Origin: Paracoccaceae bacterium
GTDB lineage: Bacteria > Pseudomonadota > Alphaproteobacteria > Rhodobacterales > Rhodobacteraceae
Length of the DNA stretch: 44,763 bases
NCBI GenBank assembly: GCA_028284705.1
Contig: JANQRE010000035.1
Span: 1-44,763, forward strand
Direction of reading: 5' to 3'
Positions 1 to 7,354 of the stretch are shown in pieces. Numbering within the stretch: position 1 is the first letter of the stretch; the number at the start of each line of letters is the position of its first letter. Made by a program: the position numbers and the translations under genes. The notes under the pieces are model-generated. The model did no database searches. It saw only the letters and a program-made list of their open reading frames with translations, and was not told the origin of the DNA.

Positions 1-1
1 T

Positions 2-442
2 TTCGAGGACGCGCTGCACCGGGCTCTGGCGCTGGCGTTCCGGAAAACTCTGGGCGCGCTGACGCTGGACGCTCTCTTGGCCGATAAACTGGCCGTGGAT
101 GTCGAAGCCGCTGAAGTCGTGCGGACGGAAATGGCCGGGATCGGTGTCGAAGTGGGTGCGATCACGTTGAAAGACGTGATCCTGCCCGGTGAGATGCGAG
201 ACATCCTGACGGAGGTTGTGGCCACCGAGAAAGAGGCGGAGGCCAACGCCATTCGGCGGAAGGAGGAAACGGACGCCACACGGACGCTTCTGAACACCGC
301 CAAAGTGATGGCCGACAACCCGGTGATGCTGCGGCTGAAAGAGCTGGAAGCTCTGGAGGCCATCGCCGGAAAAGTCGAACGGCTGACCGTGCATAGCGGG
401 ACCGATGGTCTGATGAACGACCTGGTCCGGCTGCGGGATTGA
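2..442 (+). CDS. SPFH/band 7 (slipin-type) protein, C-terminal part (5' end outside window)
   Basis: The reading frame is open from the first full codon of the window to the stop at 440-442, so only the last 146 residues are present and the start lies upstream. The visible part has the slipin/stomatin pattern: a helix with LGALTLDALLAD, then a VEVGAITLKDVILP segment, then an Ala/Glu/Arg-rich helix (EKEAEANAIRRKEETDATR), then LLNTAKVMADNPVMLRLKELEALEAIA. Slipins are membrane-anchored scaffolds, often paired with an NfeD protease partner, which would be outside the window. The membrane anchor and most of the SPFH domain are not visible. The family call rests on the C-terminal pattern; the cellular role is not deducible. 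Confidence 0.8.
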   Translation, partial: FEDALHRALALAFRKTLGALTLDALLADKLAVDVEAAEVVRTEMAGIGVEVGAITLKDVILPGEMRDILTEVVATEKEAEANAIRRKEETDATRTLLNTAKVMADNPVMLRLKELEALEAIAGKVERLTVHSGTDGLMNDLVRLRD

Positions 443-545
443 ACGCTAAAAAATGGGGCCATCCGGGGCAACTCGGTTGGCCTTTTCCTTGGGTGAGGCC
501 ATCTGTCTCGTGGTCAGGTGCCGCCCTACGCCCCAGTTTCTAATC

Positions 546-1040
546 ATGATCTCGGAAGGAAACCTCCCCAAGGGCGCGCTCCTGGCGCGTTACAAGCCAT
601 CGGATGGCCATTACACCGATTGTTTTGTGACCGAGACGCCTCGCGACGTGCCGCTCGCCGATTATGTCGAGGCGTTCTATACCGGACGGCTGTTCCGCGT
701 GGAGCGCGTGATCCTGCGCCTCACCGGGCAGGGGCGTTCCACCGATGCTGAGGCGAAAGCCGTCGCGATTGGGACCAGCTCAAGATTCGCCGCCTGGACC
801 GTGGAGGATCGCACCACGGATCAGCTTCTGATGTGTGACGCACATGGTGCGACGCGGTCCTGGTTCAAAACCGGACCGTCCGAGACCGGCACGAAGCTAT
901 ATTTTGGCTCAGCTGTTGTGGCACGAAATGGCGACCTACCCGGACCGATGAAGGCCTTCATCCCACTCCACAAACTCTATTCCCGGCTGCTCCTGAGGGG
1001 CGCGGTGAAGCGCCTTGGTCACTCCACCTTCAAGGCGTGA
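546..1040 (+). CDS. Conserved protein of unknown function, 164 aa
   Basis: The ATG at 546 is preferred. The in-frame ATG at 453 would add 31 residues that look unlike a folded protein, although neither start has a strong ribosome-binding site. From residue 6 onward the protein looks globular, with segments such as KGALLARYKPSDGHYTDCF, DYVEAFYTGRLFRVERVIL, RFAAWTVEDRTTDQLLM, GTKLYFGSAVV and HKLYSRLLLRGAVKRLG. I think I have seen similar proteins in alphaproteobacteria, but I cannot name a domain or activity. No signal peptide or membrane segment is evident. Its 3' end overlaps the convergent DUF2237 gene by 22 bp. Confidence 0.6.
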   Translation: MISEGNLPKGALLARYKPSDGHYTDCFVTETPRDVPLADYVEAFYTGRLFRVERVILRLTGQGRSTDAEAKAVAIGTSSRFAAWTVEDRTTDQLLMCDAHGATRSWFKTGPSETGTKLYFGSAVVARNGDLPGPMKAFIPLHKLYSRLLLRGAVKRLGHSTFKA

Positions 1041-1402
1041 GCCTCGAGCACGTCCAGCGGCACAATTTCCAGTGCTTTTTCGTGGGTGGCAGCGAGGTTC
1101 ACCTGCGGTGCCGCGCCTTCATCATAGGCCTGCACGAAGCGCGATGCGCAGAGGCACCAGTGATCGCCGGGCTTCAGACCCGGAAAGCGAAACTCGGGCC
1201 GCGGCGTGGAAAGGTCATTGCCGAGATATTTTGAGAAGGCGAGAAACTCTCTCGTCATCACCGCACAGACCGTGTGGGACCCCTGATCGGCGAGGCAGGT
1301 GTTGCAGTGTCCGTCGCGAAAGAACCCTGTCACCGGGTCCGTCGAGCAGGGCTGTAACGCTTCGCCCAGCACATTGACGGAGGGTTCCGGTTCAATCGGC
1401 AT
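1019..1402 (-). CDS. DUF2237 family protein, 127 aa
   Basis: The sequence matches the DUF2237 pattern as I remember it: an N-terminal NVLGEALQPCSTDPVTGFFRDG, then CNTCLADQGSHTVCAVMT, EFLAFSKYLGNDLSTP, and a C-terminal GDHWCLCASRFVQAYDEG followed by ATHEKALEIVPLDVLEAHAL. Several conserved cysteines are visible, but no biochemical role for the family is known to me. The ATG at 1402 is preceded by AAGGAG about 9 nt upstream. The gene starts 3 nt after the stop of the CDGSH gene, so the two are almost certainly one transcript. The 3' end runs 22 bp into the convergent plus-strand gene. Confidence 0.85.
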   Translation of the reverse strand: MPIEPEPSVNVLGEALQPCSTDPVTGFFRDGHCNTCLADQGSHTVCAVMTREFLAFSKYLGNDLSTPRPEFRFPGLKPGDHWCLCASRFVQAYDEGAAPQVNLAATHEKALEIVPLDVLEAHALKVE

Positions 1403-1405
1403 CGC

Positions 1406-1648
1406 TCACAGCTCCTTGTGGGAGCCATCACACAGCGGCTGTCCGGAGGTATGCTTGCACGCGCAGAAGAAGACCCGTTTGCTTTCATCCGCTTCGAATT
1501 TCACTGGCGTGAACTCTGATCCCTTATGCGAGCCGTCACAGAAAGGTTGGTTTTGGGACTGTCCGCAAGAGCACCAGAAGTAGGATTTCCCGGCCTCCAC
1601 TTCGACAGGAATAGGCGCGGTGCCCGCAATATTCGGCGCGTCTGACAT
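1406..1648 (-). CDS. Double CDGSH iron-sulfur domain protein, 80 aa
   Basis: Two complete CDGSH motifs are present, CSCGQSQNQPFCDGSH and CACKHTSGQPLCDGSH. Each fits CxCx2(S/T)x3PxCDG(S/A/T)H, with three Cys and one His as 2Fe-2S ligands. This is the tandem arrangement of the MiNT/CISD3-like class, with no membrane anchor, so it is probably a soluble cytoplasmic electron-transfer or redox-sensing protein. The ATG at 1648 has GGGAGG just upstream. The frame is open further back to 1861, but that stretch is Arg/Ser-rich and crosses the hairpins at 1835-1902, so it is not used. It is co-transcribed with the DUF2237 gene. Confidence 0.93.
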   Translation of the reverse strand: MSDAPNIAGTAPIPVEVEAGKSYFWCSCGQSQNQPFCDGSHKGSEFTPVKFEADESKRVFFCACKHTSGQPLCDGSHKEL

Positions 1649-1834
1649 CAAAGAACCTCCCAGCAATCTTGTGTATTCTAAGAAGCTGATGCGCGTCGTG
1701 CAAAAGGCAAGTGTCGACCAGCAAATCCGGCTGCGACTGGACCCGCGGCGCAAGTCACATCCACTGAGACGTTCACTCCTGCTCCATGACAGTTCCACCG
1801 GAACTGGCTGAGTTGGTGCCGGACGCAAACGCAA

Positions 1835-1902
1835 AAGCCGCTTCGAAGCGGCTTGGGACAAACGTCTTCCAAGACGTTTGAAAGGCCGTTCGAACAGCCT
1901 TT
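1835..1902 (-). terminator. Three tandem hairpins after the hydrolase gene
   Basis: Read on the minus strand, the hydrolase stop (1912-1914) is followed by three consecutive inverted repeats. These are 1902-1881 (AAAGGC arm, TTCGAA centre), 1879-1860 (AAACGTCTT arms, 2-nt loop) and 1854-1835 (a perfect 20-nt palindrome with TTCGAA centre). Each ends in a short T run (CCTTT, CGTTT, GGCTTTT). The position suggests a compound terminator insulating the CDGSH-DUF2237 pair. The T tracts are short, so termination strength is uncertain. Confidence 0.6.
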
Positions 1903-1911
1903 GTATCGCCG

Positions 1912-2721
1912 TCAGCTCTCGCCCGGCAGCCCCAGCAGTTCATCGAGTTGCCGCGCAATCCAACCGCGGGGGATGAAATGGCCGCGCGAGTGCACGTCCA
2001 GAGCCACGCGACCCTCAGTACAATCTCCCCAGATCGAGCGTTCAAAATGATCACGCTCGGTCGTGGAATATTCTGCGGTCTCGGTCATGTCGCCACAGCC
2101 CAACCGTGACCGCCAAAGCGCCACTGGGTAGGTCGTGTCCCCGTCTGTGCCGAAGGGGAAATCCATCACGGTATCGGACGTCCCATGCACATGGCGCACT
2201 TCCAGTGGCGCGCTGTCACAGGTTTCTTCCTGATCAAGTGTGCCGGAGACTGCCAACAGGGCGCGCAGCTTCAAAGGCGTCTCGCAAGCGTAGCGCCAGG
2301 CCATTGCCGAGCCGTAGGAGTATCCCGACACAAACACATTGTCCCAATCAATCGGATAACGCTTGGCGGCGTCCTCCAGAACCGCCGTGGCAAAGTCGCT
2401 GTCCGGGCTGTCGGGGCCCCAGAAATCCCACGTCTTGTATTGTCCATTGGGGGCCAGCAACAACACGCCGCGCTTGCGGGTCGCGCCGGAAATCCGCCCA
2501 TGCTTCACGATCAGCGTTCCCTGTCGCATCCATCCATGGAAATGCAGCATGACGGGCATCGGCGTGACGCCATCCCAGTCATCAGGCAGCTTCACGTGAT
2601 AAGACCGCTCACCAAGCGGACAGGGCGTTTGATCGACGCAGGCCACATCTTCTTCGGCGAAGGCTGCCGCCACACCGAGAAGCGTGCAAAACATGCTAGC
2701 AAACAGGAAAATCCGTCTCAT
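1912..2721 (-). CDS. Secreted alpha/beta hydrolase, PHB depolymerase/LpqC-like esterase, 269 aa
   Basis: An N-terminal signal peptide (MRRIFLFASMFCTLLGVAAAFA, cleavage near residue 22) directs it to the periplasm or outside. The mature part has the alpha/beta hydrolase layout: an HFHGW oxyanion region near residue 60, the nucleophile elbow GYSYGS with Ser135, HVHGTSDTVMDF with probable Asp183, and HSRGHF with probable His248. Paired cysteines (CVDQTPC, ETCD, GCGD, GDC) suggest disulfides. The family includes polyhydroxybutyrate depolymerases and feruloyl-type esterases. The substrate cannot be read from the sequence. It stands alone and is followed by tandem hairpins. Confidence 0.82.
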   Translation of the reverse strand: MRRIFLFASMFCTLLGVAAAFAEEDVACVDQTPCPLGERSYHVKLPDDWDGVTPMPVMLHFHGWMRQGTLIVKHGRISGATRKRGVLLLAPNGQYKTWDFWGPDSPDSDFATAVLEDAAKRYPIDWDNVFVSGYSYGSAMAWRYACETPLKLRALLAVSGTLDQEETCDSAPLEVRHVHGTSDTVMDFPFGTDGDTTYPVALWRSRLGCGDMTETAEYSTTERDHFERSIWGDCTEGRVALDVHSRGHFIPRGWIARQLDELLGLPGES

Positions 2722-2783
2722 GCGCGCGAGCTTAGACGACCCGACACAAAGGTGCAGATCAAATCCCTGTCAGGTTCGCGCGA

Positions 2784-5700
2784 TCAGTCGACTGGTCGAA
2801 TTTCACCAAAGTAATTAACCACTTGTCCATCACGCACATCGCCAACAAAGAACCGCAGATTCAATACGCGTTCCGGGCTTTTGCCAGTCTGCACTCGGAA
2901 ATCGGCGTTTACAGATTCCTGTTTCTTGAGCGCGTCCGAACGCAGGCGAATGAACTTCTCGCGATCCTCCGGCACGATTATGTCTCGGAAGGTCGTATAG
3001 GCCGGCGTGGCGCCATCCGGGACGCCCAGGATTTTGGCCATATTGGAACTCCAATAGGCGCGCTCGGTCAGGACATCAAAGGAGAAGAAGCCCACTTCGT
3101 CTTCCGTCTGCAACCTGTCGAAACGTTTGAGCAGCATTTCCTGTTCGACCTGATCGGAGACGTCGCGGAACATACCTAAGACCATTTCTGGCTCACCCGC
3201 CTGATCGGTCAAAACCTCACCGCGCGACTCCACCCAGATCAACTGTTTGTTAGGCCGCTCGAGGCGACAGCGGAACCGGAAGTCCTTTTTGTTTCGTATC
3301 GCTTCTTCGACCGCGTTCCTGACTGTCTCGCGATCATCCTCATGATAGGCTTCGATCCCACTTTGGAGGCTTGGCCTAAAGATTTTGGGGTCCAGCCCGT
3401 GAATTTCATAAACCTTGTCGGACCAATAGACTTCGTCACGCGCGATATCGATATGCCAATAGCCGATCCCCGCAATGTCCTGCGTAATGGTCAGCCATTT
3501 GTTCTTGTGGCCCGTGTCGCGTTCGGCTTCCACGATCTGTGTCACATCGGTGCCGGAAAGAATGAATGATCGCGCACCCGTTCCGGAATCCTTGTAGACA
3601 TAACGTTCACAGGACACCCAGATCGGATCGGCATTCTGCTGCTTGCGCATCGCAAAGACCGCGCGATTGGATTTTGAGTTCACGATCTCCGAGATGCGGT
3701 CCCCGGTCTCCGGGTCGACGCTGTAGCGCAGGAGATCGTCAATTTTCTGACCGATTGCGTCTTCCGTTTTGATCCCGAGTGCCTCAGCCGTGCGCAGCGA
3801 GATCCGCGATACCACGCCGTCGGTCCCATACCGAATCAAATGGAAGGGGGCATGTTCCAAGAGGTCGCTTATCTCTCCGGCCAGTGATCTCAAAGCCGGC
3901 ACATTGGTGAAGACCAGCGTTGTGCCGATCAATTGTCCGCTCTCGCCGGAGAAAGGCGCACATTGCAGCGCGTAGCTTTTTCCTTCAGCTTCGAATTCCA
4001 GTTGCTGCGCTTTGCCGAGCCTCAAAGCGTCGTTGCACATGTCTACCAGGTTGGGGAAGCCAAACGGCAGAGCGATCTGGCTGAGATGCGGGAACTTCAA
4101 TGGTGTCGCGATCTTAAACATATCGATCGCGGCTCCACTGGCGCGTGTGACTTGCAACGCGTTGTCCAGCACCAGCAGCGGCATCGGAACGTTGCCAAGG
4201 ATGGACCCCAGCTCTGCATTGATCGCCATCAGTTCTGCTGAGTTTACCTGCAGCTCTTCATTGACAGTGATCAGTTCTTCATTGGTTGACTGCAATTCTT
4301 CGTTGGACGTCTCCAACTCCTCGTTGGTCGCCTGCAGCTCTTCATTGGTGGATTGCAGCTCTTCGTTCAGTGCTTGCAATTCCTCGTTTGAGGTCTCAAG
4401 CTCTTCGATGGTCTGTTGCAACGCTTCGCGGGTATTGGCCAGCTCCATGTCCAACTCGCGGAGATAGTCGCCGGAGAGGTCGCTTTGCTGACGCTCGTCG
4501 CTCTGGGTCGCCGCGTGGTCCTGATCCCAGATGTTGAAAGCCAGAAGCGCCATCTTCTCTTCAATTCCCGGTGCTTGAATGGGGATCGCATCGAGCCGCA
4601 ATATCTTGTCCTGACGCCATCGATGGCGACTTCCAACACGCCGCTCCCCGTGTTTGAGCGCAAGCGTGACAAGGCTGCGTCCTTCCTCGCGCAACGGAGA
4701 TCGCAAGACCGACAGTTGCAAATCGAGCGGTGCGCCTTCCGATATGTCGACAAATTCAGTGATGTCGCCATAGACGCGCAGGAAGCTGTACTCGGTCGAG
4801 ACCAGCACGGCATTGTCGCTGATTGAGCGCGCCAATGCGGCAAACATGACCCTGTCGTTGGAATGCAATGTCGGCGTGACCGGTCCGGAGGATGAGTTTG
4901 AGGATTTCGACTTCGACCAGTCTCTCGATAGTGACCGCATGTCCATTTTGGAGCGGCCATGGACCTGACGGCGTTTGTAGATATGGCCCGAATCCTCGAC
5001 ATTGGCGAAGAGTTGATCGGCGCCGATGGCTGTCTCCGCGGTTCCGAGGAACATGTATCCGGACGGTTTCAGCGCGTAGTGCAGGCGCGACAGCACGCGG
5101 CTCTGCAATTTGGCTCCGAAATAGATCAGCAGATTGCGGCAGCAGATCAGGTCCATATTCAGAAACGGTGGATCCTGACAGAGGTTGTGATCTGAGAACA
5201 GAATAGCCGCGCGCAGCGCTTCGATGACGCGCACGCCGTCGCTTTGCTGAACGAAATAGGTCTTTTGAAAGTTCTTGGGCACATCGAGAAGTGCTGCGTT
5301 GGGATAATGGCCGCGCCGCGCCACAGCTAGTGCCGCTGTGTCTATATCGGTTGCGAAAATCTGGGTACGCGACTTCACCAATTCGCTCGGGCCGCCCATC
5401 GCATCGGCAATAAGCATCGCGATTGAATACACTTCCTCACCCGTCGCGCAGCCTGCCACCCAAATACGCAGTGGCTTATCGCCACGATTGTCGACCAACT
5501 CTTGGATCGGTTTGCGCAGCGCATCAAATTCCGGGCCGTCGCGGAAGAACCGCGTCACCGAGATCAGGAGGTCCTTAAACAACGCATCCACTTCGTTGGG
5601 AGAATTGCGGCAATGGACGACGTAATCCTCGATCTGCGCAATGCCGAGGGCCACCATGCGCCGCTCGATCCGGCGCTGCACGGTCGTCTGCTTGTATTCG

Positions 5701-6461
5701 CGAAAGTCGACGCGGGTGCGTGCAAGGACGATCTGCAAAATGCCTGAAAGAGGCGAGTTCATGTCCTCGGTGTTTCGGAACTGTTCCAGATCGCCGGCAG
5801 AGCTGATGATCTTGCTTAAGTGCGTGCCGATTTCGCTGGGGCGCAGGATCAGATCAATGCACCCCGTCTCAATCGCTGAATTTGCCATCCCATCATATTT
5901 CGCGCTCGCGTCATCCTGCGCGATGGTTATCCCGCCCGCCTCCCGGATCGCCTGCACGCCGTAGGCGCCATCAGACCCGGTACCTGACAAAATGACGCCC
6001 ATGGAATTTTCGCCACGATCCTGCGCAAGGCTCACCAAAAAGCGATCCACGGATGGTTTCGGCTTGCCCACATCCTCGCTTGGCTCGACAAGCTTCAACC
6101 TATTGTTTTCAATAATAATATCTGTGTTAGGGGGCGTGACATAAATCACATTCGCTTCTGGCGTGACACCGGTCTTTGCGTCCAGGACTTTCAGCTTTGT
6201 CTCCGACGCGATCAGTGTTGTCATCAGGCTTTTGTGCTGCGGCGACATATGCTGGACGACCACGTAGGAACAGCCCAAATCCAGCGGCAGATTTGTGGCC
6301 AGCTCGCGGATCGCTTCCAACCCGCCAGCAGAGGAGCCAATCCCGATAATGCGGTCCACTTGCGCGTGGGCATTGTTCGGTCTTGCTGTGGCCTTTGATT
6401 TACGGGCGGGTTTTGATTTTGACGTTTTGGTTTTGTCTGAAGCCACTGCTTTTTTGGCCAT
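2784..6461 (-). CDS. CheB-CheR fusion with signalling coiled coil and PAS domains, 1225 aa
   Basis: The ATG at 6461 (MAKKAVASDK) is preferred over a TTG 57 nt upstream; neither has a clear Shine-Dalgarno. Residues 1-35 are Lys/Ser-rich. Residues 36-220 form a CheB methylesterase with probable catalytic Ser44 (GSSAGG), His71 (QHM) and Asp164 (GTGSDG). Residues 237-500 form a CheR methyltransferase with RRIERRM, the SAM loop GCATGEE (337-343) and CRNLLIYF (441-448). A weak PAS-like stretch follows (about 540-645). Residues about 662-753 form a heptad coiled coil of repeated NEELQ units. Three or four PAS-type modules run to the C-terminus. No receiver, HisKA/HWE kinase or ATPase follows, so it resembles CheBR sensor hybrids without the kinase. 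It is cytoplasmic. Its target and ligand are unknown, and no chemoreceptor gene is nearby. Confidence 0.92.
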   Translation of the reverse strand: MAKKAVASDKTKTSKSKPARKSKATARPNNAHAQVDRIIGIGSSAGGLEAIRELATNLPLDLGCSYVVVQHMSPQHKSLMTTLIASETKLKVLDAKTGVTPEANVIYVTPPNTDIIIENNRLKLVEPSEDVGKPKPSVDRFLVSLAQDRGENSMGVILSGTGSDGAYGVQAIREAGGITIAQDDASAKYDGMANSAIETGCIDLILRPSEIGTHLSKIISSAGDLEQFRNTEDMNSPLSGILQIVLARTRVDFREYKQTTVQRRIERRMVALGIAQIEDYVVHCRNSPNEVDALFKDLLISVTRFFRDGPEFDALRKPIQELVDNRGDKPLRIWVAGCATGEEVYSIAMLIADAMGGPSELVKSRTQIFATDIDTAALAVARRGHYPNAALLDVPKNFQKTYFVQQSDGVRVIEALRAAILFSDHNLCQDPPFLNMDLICCRNLLIYFGAKLQSRVLSRLHYALKPSGYMFLGTAETAIGADQLFANVEDSGHIYKRRQVHGRSKMDMRSLSRDWSKSKSSNSSSGPVTPTLHSNDRVMFAALARSISDNAVLVSTEYSFLRVYGDITEFVDISEGAPLDLQLSVLRSPLREEGRSLVTLALKHGERRVGSRHRWRQDKILRLDAIPIQAPGIEEKMALLAFNIWDQDHAATQSDERQQSDLSGDYLRELDMELANTREALQQTIEELETSNEELQALNEELQSTNEELQATNEELETSNEELQSTNEELITVNEELQVNSAELMAINAELGSILGNVPMPLLVLDNALQVTRASGAAIDMFKIATPLKFPHLSQIALPFGFPNLVDMCNDALRLGKAQQLEFEAEGKSYALQCAPFSGESGQLIGTTLVFTNVPALRSLAGEISDLLEHAPFHLIRYGTDGVVSRISLRTAEALGIKTEDAIGQKIDDLLRYSVDPETGDRISEIVNSKSNRAVFAMRKQQNADPIWVSCERYVYKDSGTGARSFILSGTDVTQIVEAERDTGHKNKWLTITQDIAGIGYWHIDIARDEVYWSDKVYEIHGLDPKIFRPSLQSGIEAYHEDDRETVRNAVEEAIRNKKDFRFRCRLERPNKQLIWVESRGEVLTDQAGEPEMVLGMFRDVSDQVEQEMLLKRFDRLQTEDEVGFFSFDVLTERAYWSSNMAKILGVPDGATPAYTTFRDIIVPEDREKFIRLRSDALKKQESVNADFRVQTGKSPERVLNLRFFVGDVRDGQVVNYFGEIRPVD

Positions 6462-6673
6462 GAAACTCAAAAAGAAATGATGCGCACATGCGCTTTGCAA
6501 ATGGTCAATTACAATCAATAGGCAAGTCTATGCCGAAAGATCACGGGCTGTCAGTAAAAAATCAATGCGGTCACATGCGTAAACCTTTTGTTAACATTCG
6601 TTATTTATCGGTAAACGGGCGTAGTACATAACCCCTGGCATCTGGGTTTCTGTCACAAGTGAGGACAAAAGAC
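6462..6673. promoter_or_regulatory. Divergent promoter region between the CheB-CheR gene and an unknown gene
   Basis: These 212 bp separate two divergent genes and must hold both promoters. The region is AT-richer than its surroundings and contains TTGTTAAC at 6588-6595, a CtrA-like TTAAC half-site, but no convincing full CtrA box. The SD of the plus-strand gene, GAGGA, is at 6661-6665. I cannot assign -35/-10 boxes with confidence. Confidence 0.4.
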
Positions 6674-7354
6674 ATGGTATATGATGTCGCGGACAATGCA
6701 GATGCCGATACCTTCGTTATCAATCTGCATCGCGATGCGAGCGCATCTCCGGTCGTCGCCTCGGTTGAGCTTGTCCTCCCGGAGGTACGGAATCGCTATT
6801 CGTTCAAGCCACGAAAGCGGCTGCACGATGTCTTTACCGCGGATTTCGCGGATAGTCTTGAAGCCGCTTTGAATCGTCTGGGAGCGGATGAGCGCATCGT
6901 CTCTTTGCCGGAATTTGTCTATGAAATTCCGGGGCTTATCATGTCTGGCCTTCGCATTCTTCTGACCGCGGCAGAAGATGGGTCCGAGACGATCATGCTG
7001 CGCATTCGGCGCTACATCGGCACAGTGAAATCACTGTTCCGGTTTGATCCTGCCATGGCGGTCTCTTCCACCAGCGTTCGTGAACGCATCGCGGTGGATG
7101 TCCTTGAGGATATCATCTCCCCGCTTTTTGATCTGATTTCCCTCGATGTGCCCGGCATGGAAGAGATCATCGAAAAGCATGCACCAGCCATCCGAAAGCG
7201 CATCTCGGAACTCTCGCTGCGGCAAGAGGAGATCGTCTTCCTCACAGGCCTTCTGCAGCGCTATGTCTCGGGCTGCCAGCAGGATGCACGGTATCAGATC
7301 ACCGACGAAGCCCAGAGTGACGAGGCCACGCCCAAGTTACCCAAGACAGCTTAG
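6674..7354 (+). CDS. Protein of unknown function, 226 aa, divergent from the CheB-CheR gene
   Basis: The ATG at 6674 has GAGGA 8 nt upstream. A GTG at 6659 is also in frame but would put the SD inside the gene. I recognise no family. The N-terminal half mixes strand-like stretches (TFVINLHRD, VASVELVLPEV, YSFKPRKRLHDVFTADF). The C-terminal half looks helical and charged (RERIAVDVLEDIISPLFDLISL, GMEEIIEKHAPAIRKRISELSLRQEEIVFLTGLLQRYV). There is no signal peptide; the hydrophobic stretch YEIPGLIMSGLRILLTA is probably too short and polar to span a membrane. Divergence from the CheB-CheR hybrid makes a signalling link possible, but that is inference. Confidence 0.7.
   Translation: MVYDVADNADADTFVINLHRDASASPVVASVELVLPEVRNRYSFKPRKRLHDVFTADFADSLEAALNRLGADERIVSLPEFVYEIPGLIMSGLRILLTAAEDGSETIMLRIRRYIGTVKSLFRFDPAMAVSSTSVRERIAVDVLEDIISPLFDLISLDVPGMEEIIEKHAPAIRKRISELSLRQEEIVFLTGLLQRYVSGCQQDARYQITDEAQSDEATPKLPKTA

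Noticed and set aside
453-545. N-terminal extension of the small unknown gene from the ATG at 453
   Set aside because: The added 31 residues look non-protein-like and no ribosome-binding site supports that start.
1649-1861. N-terminal extension of the CDGSH protein
   Set aside because: A strong SD precedes the ATG at 1648, and the extension would read through the tandem hairpin region with a Ser/Arg-rich peptide.
6588-6602. CtrA binding site upstream of the unknown gene
   Set aside because: Only one TTAAC half-site is present; the second half at the right spacing is not convincing.
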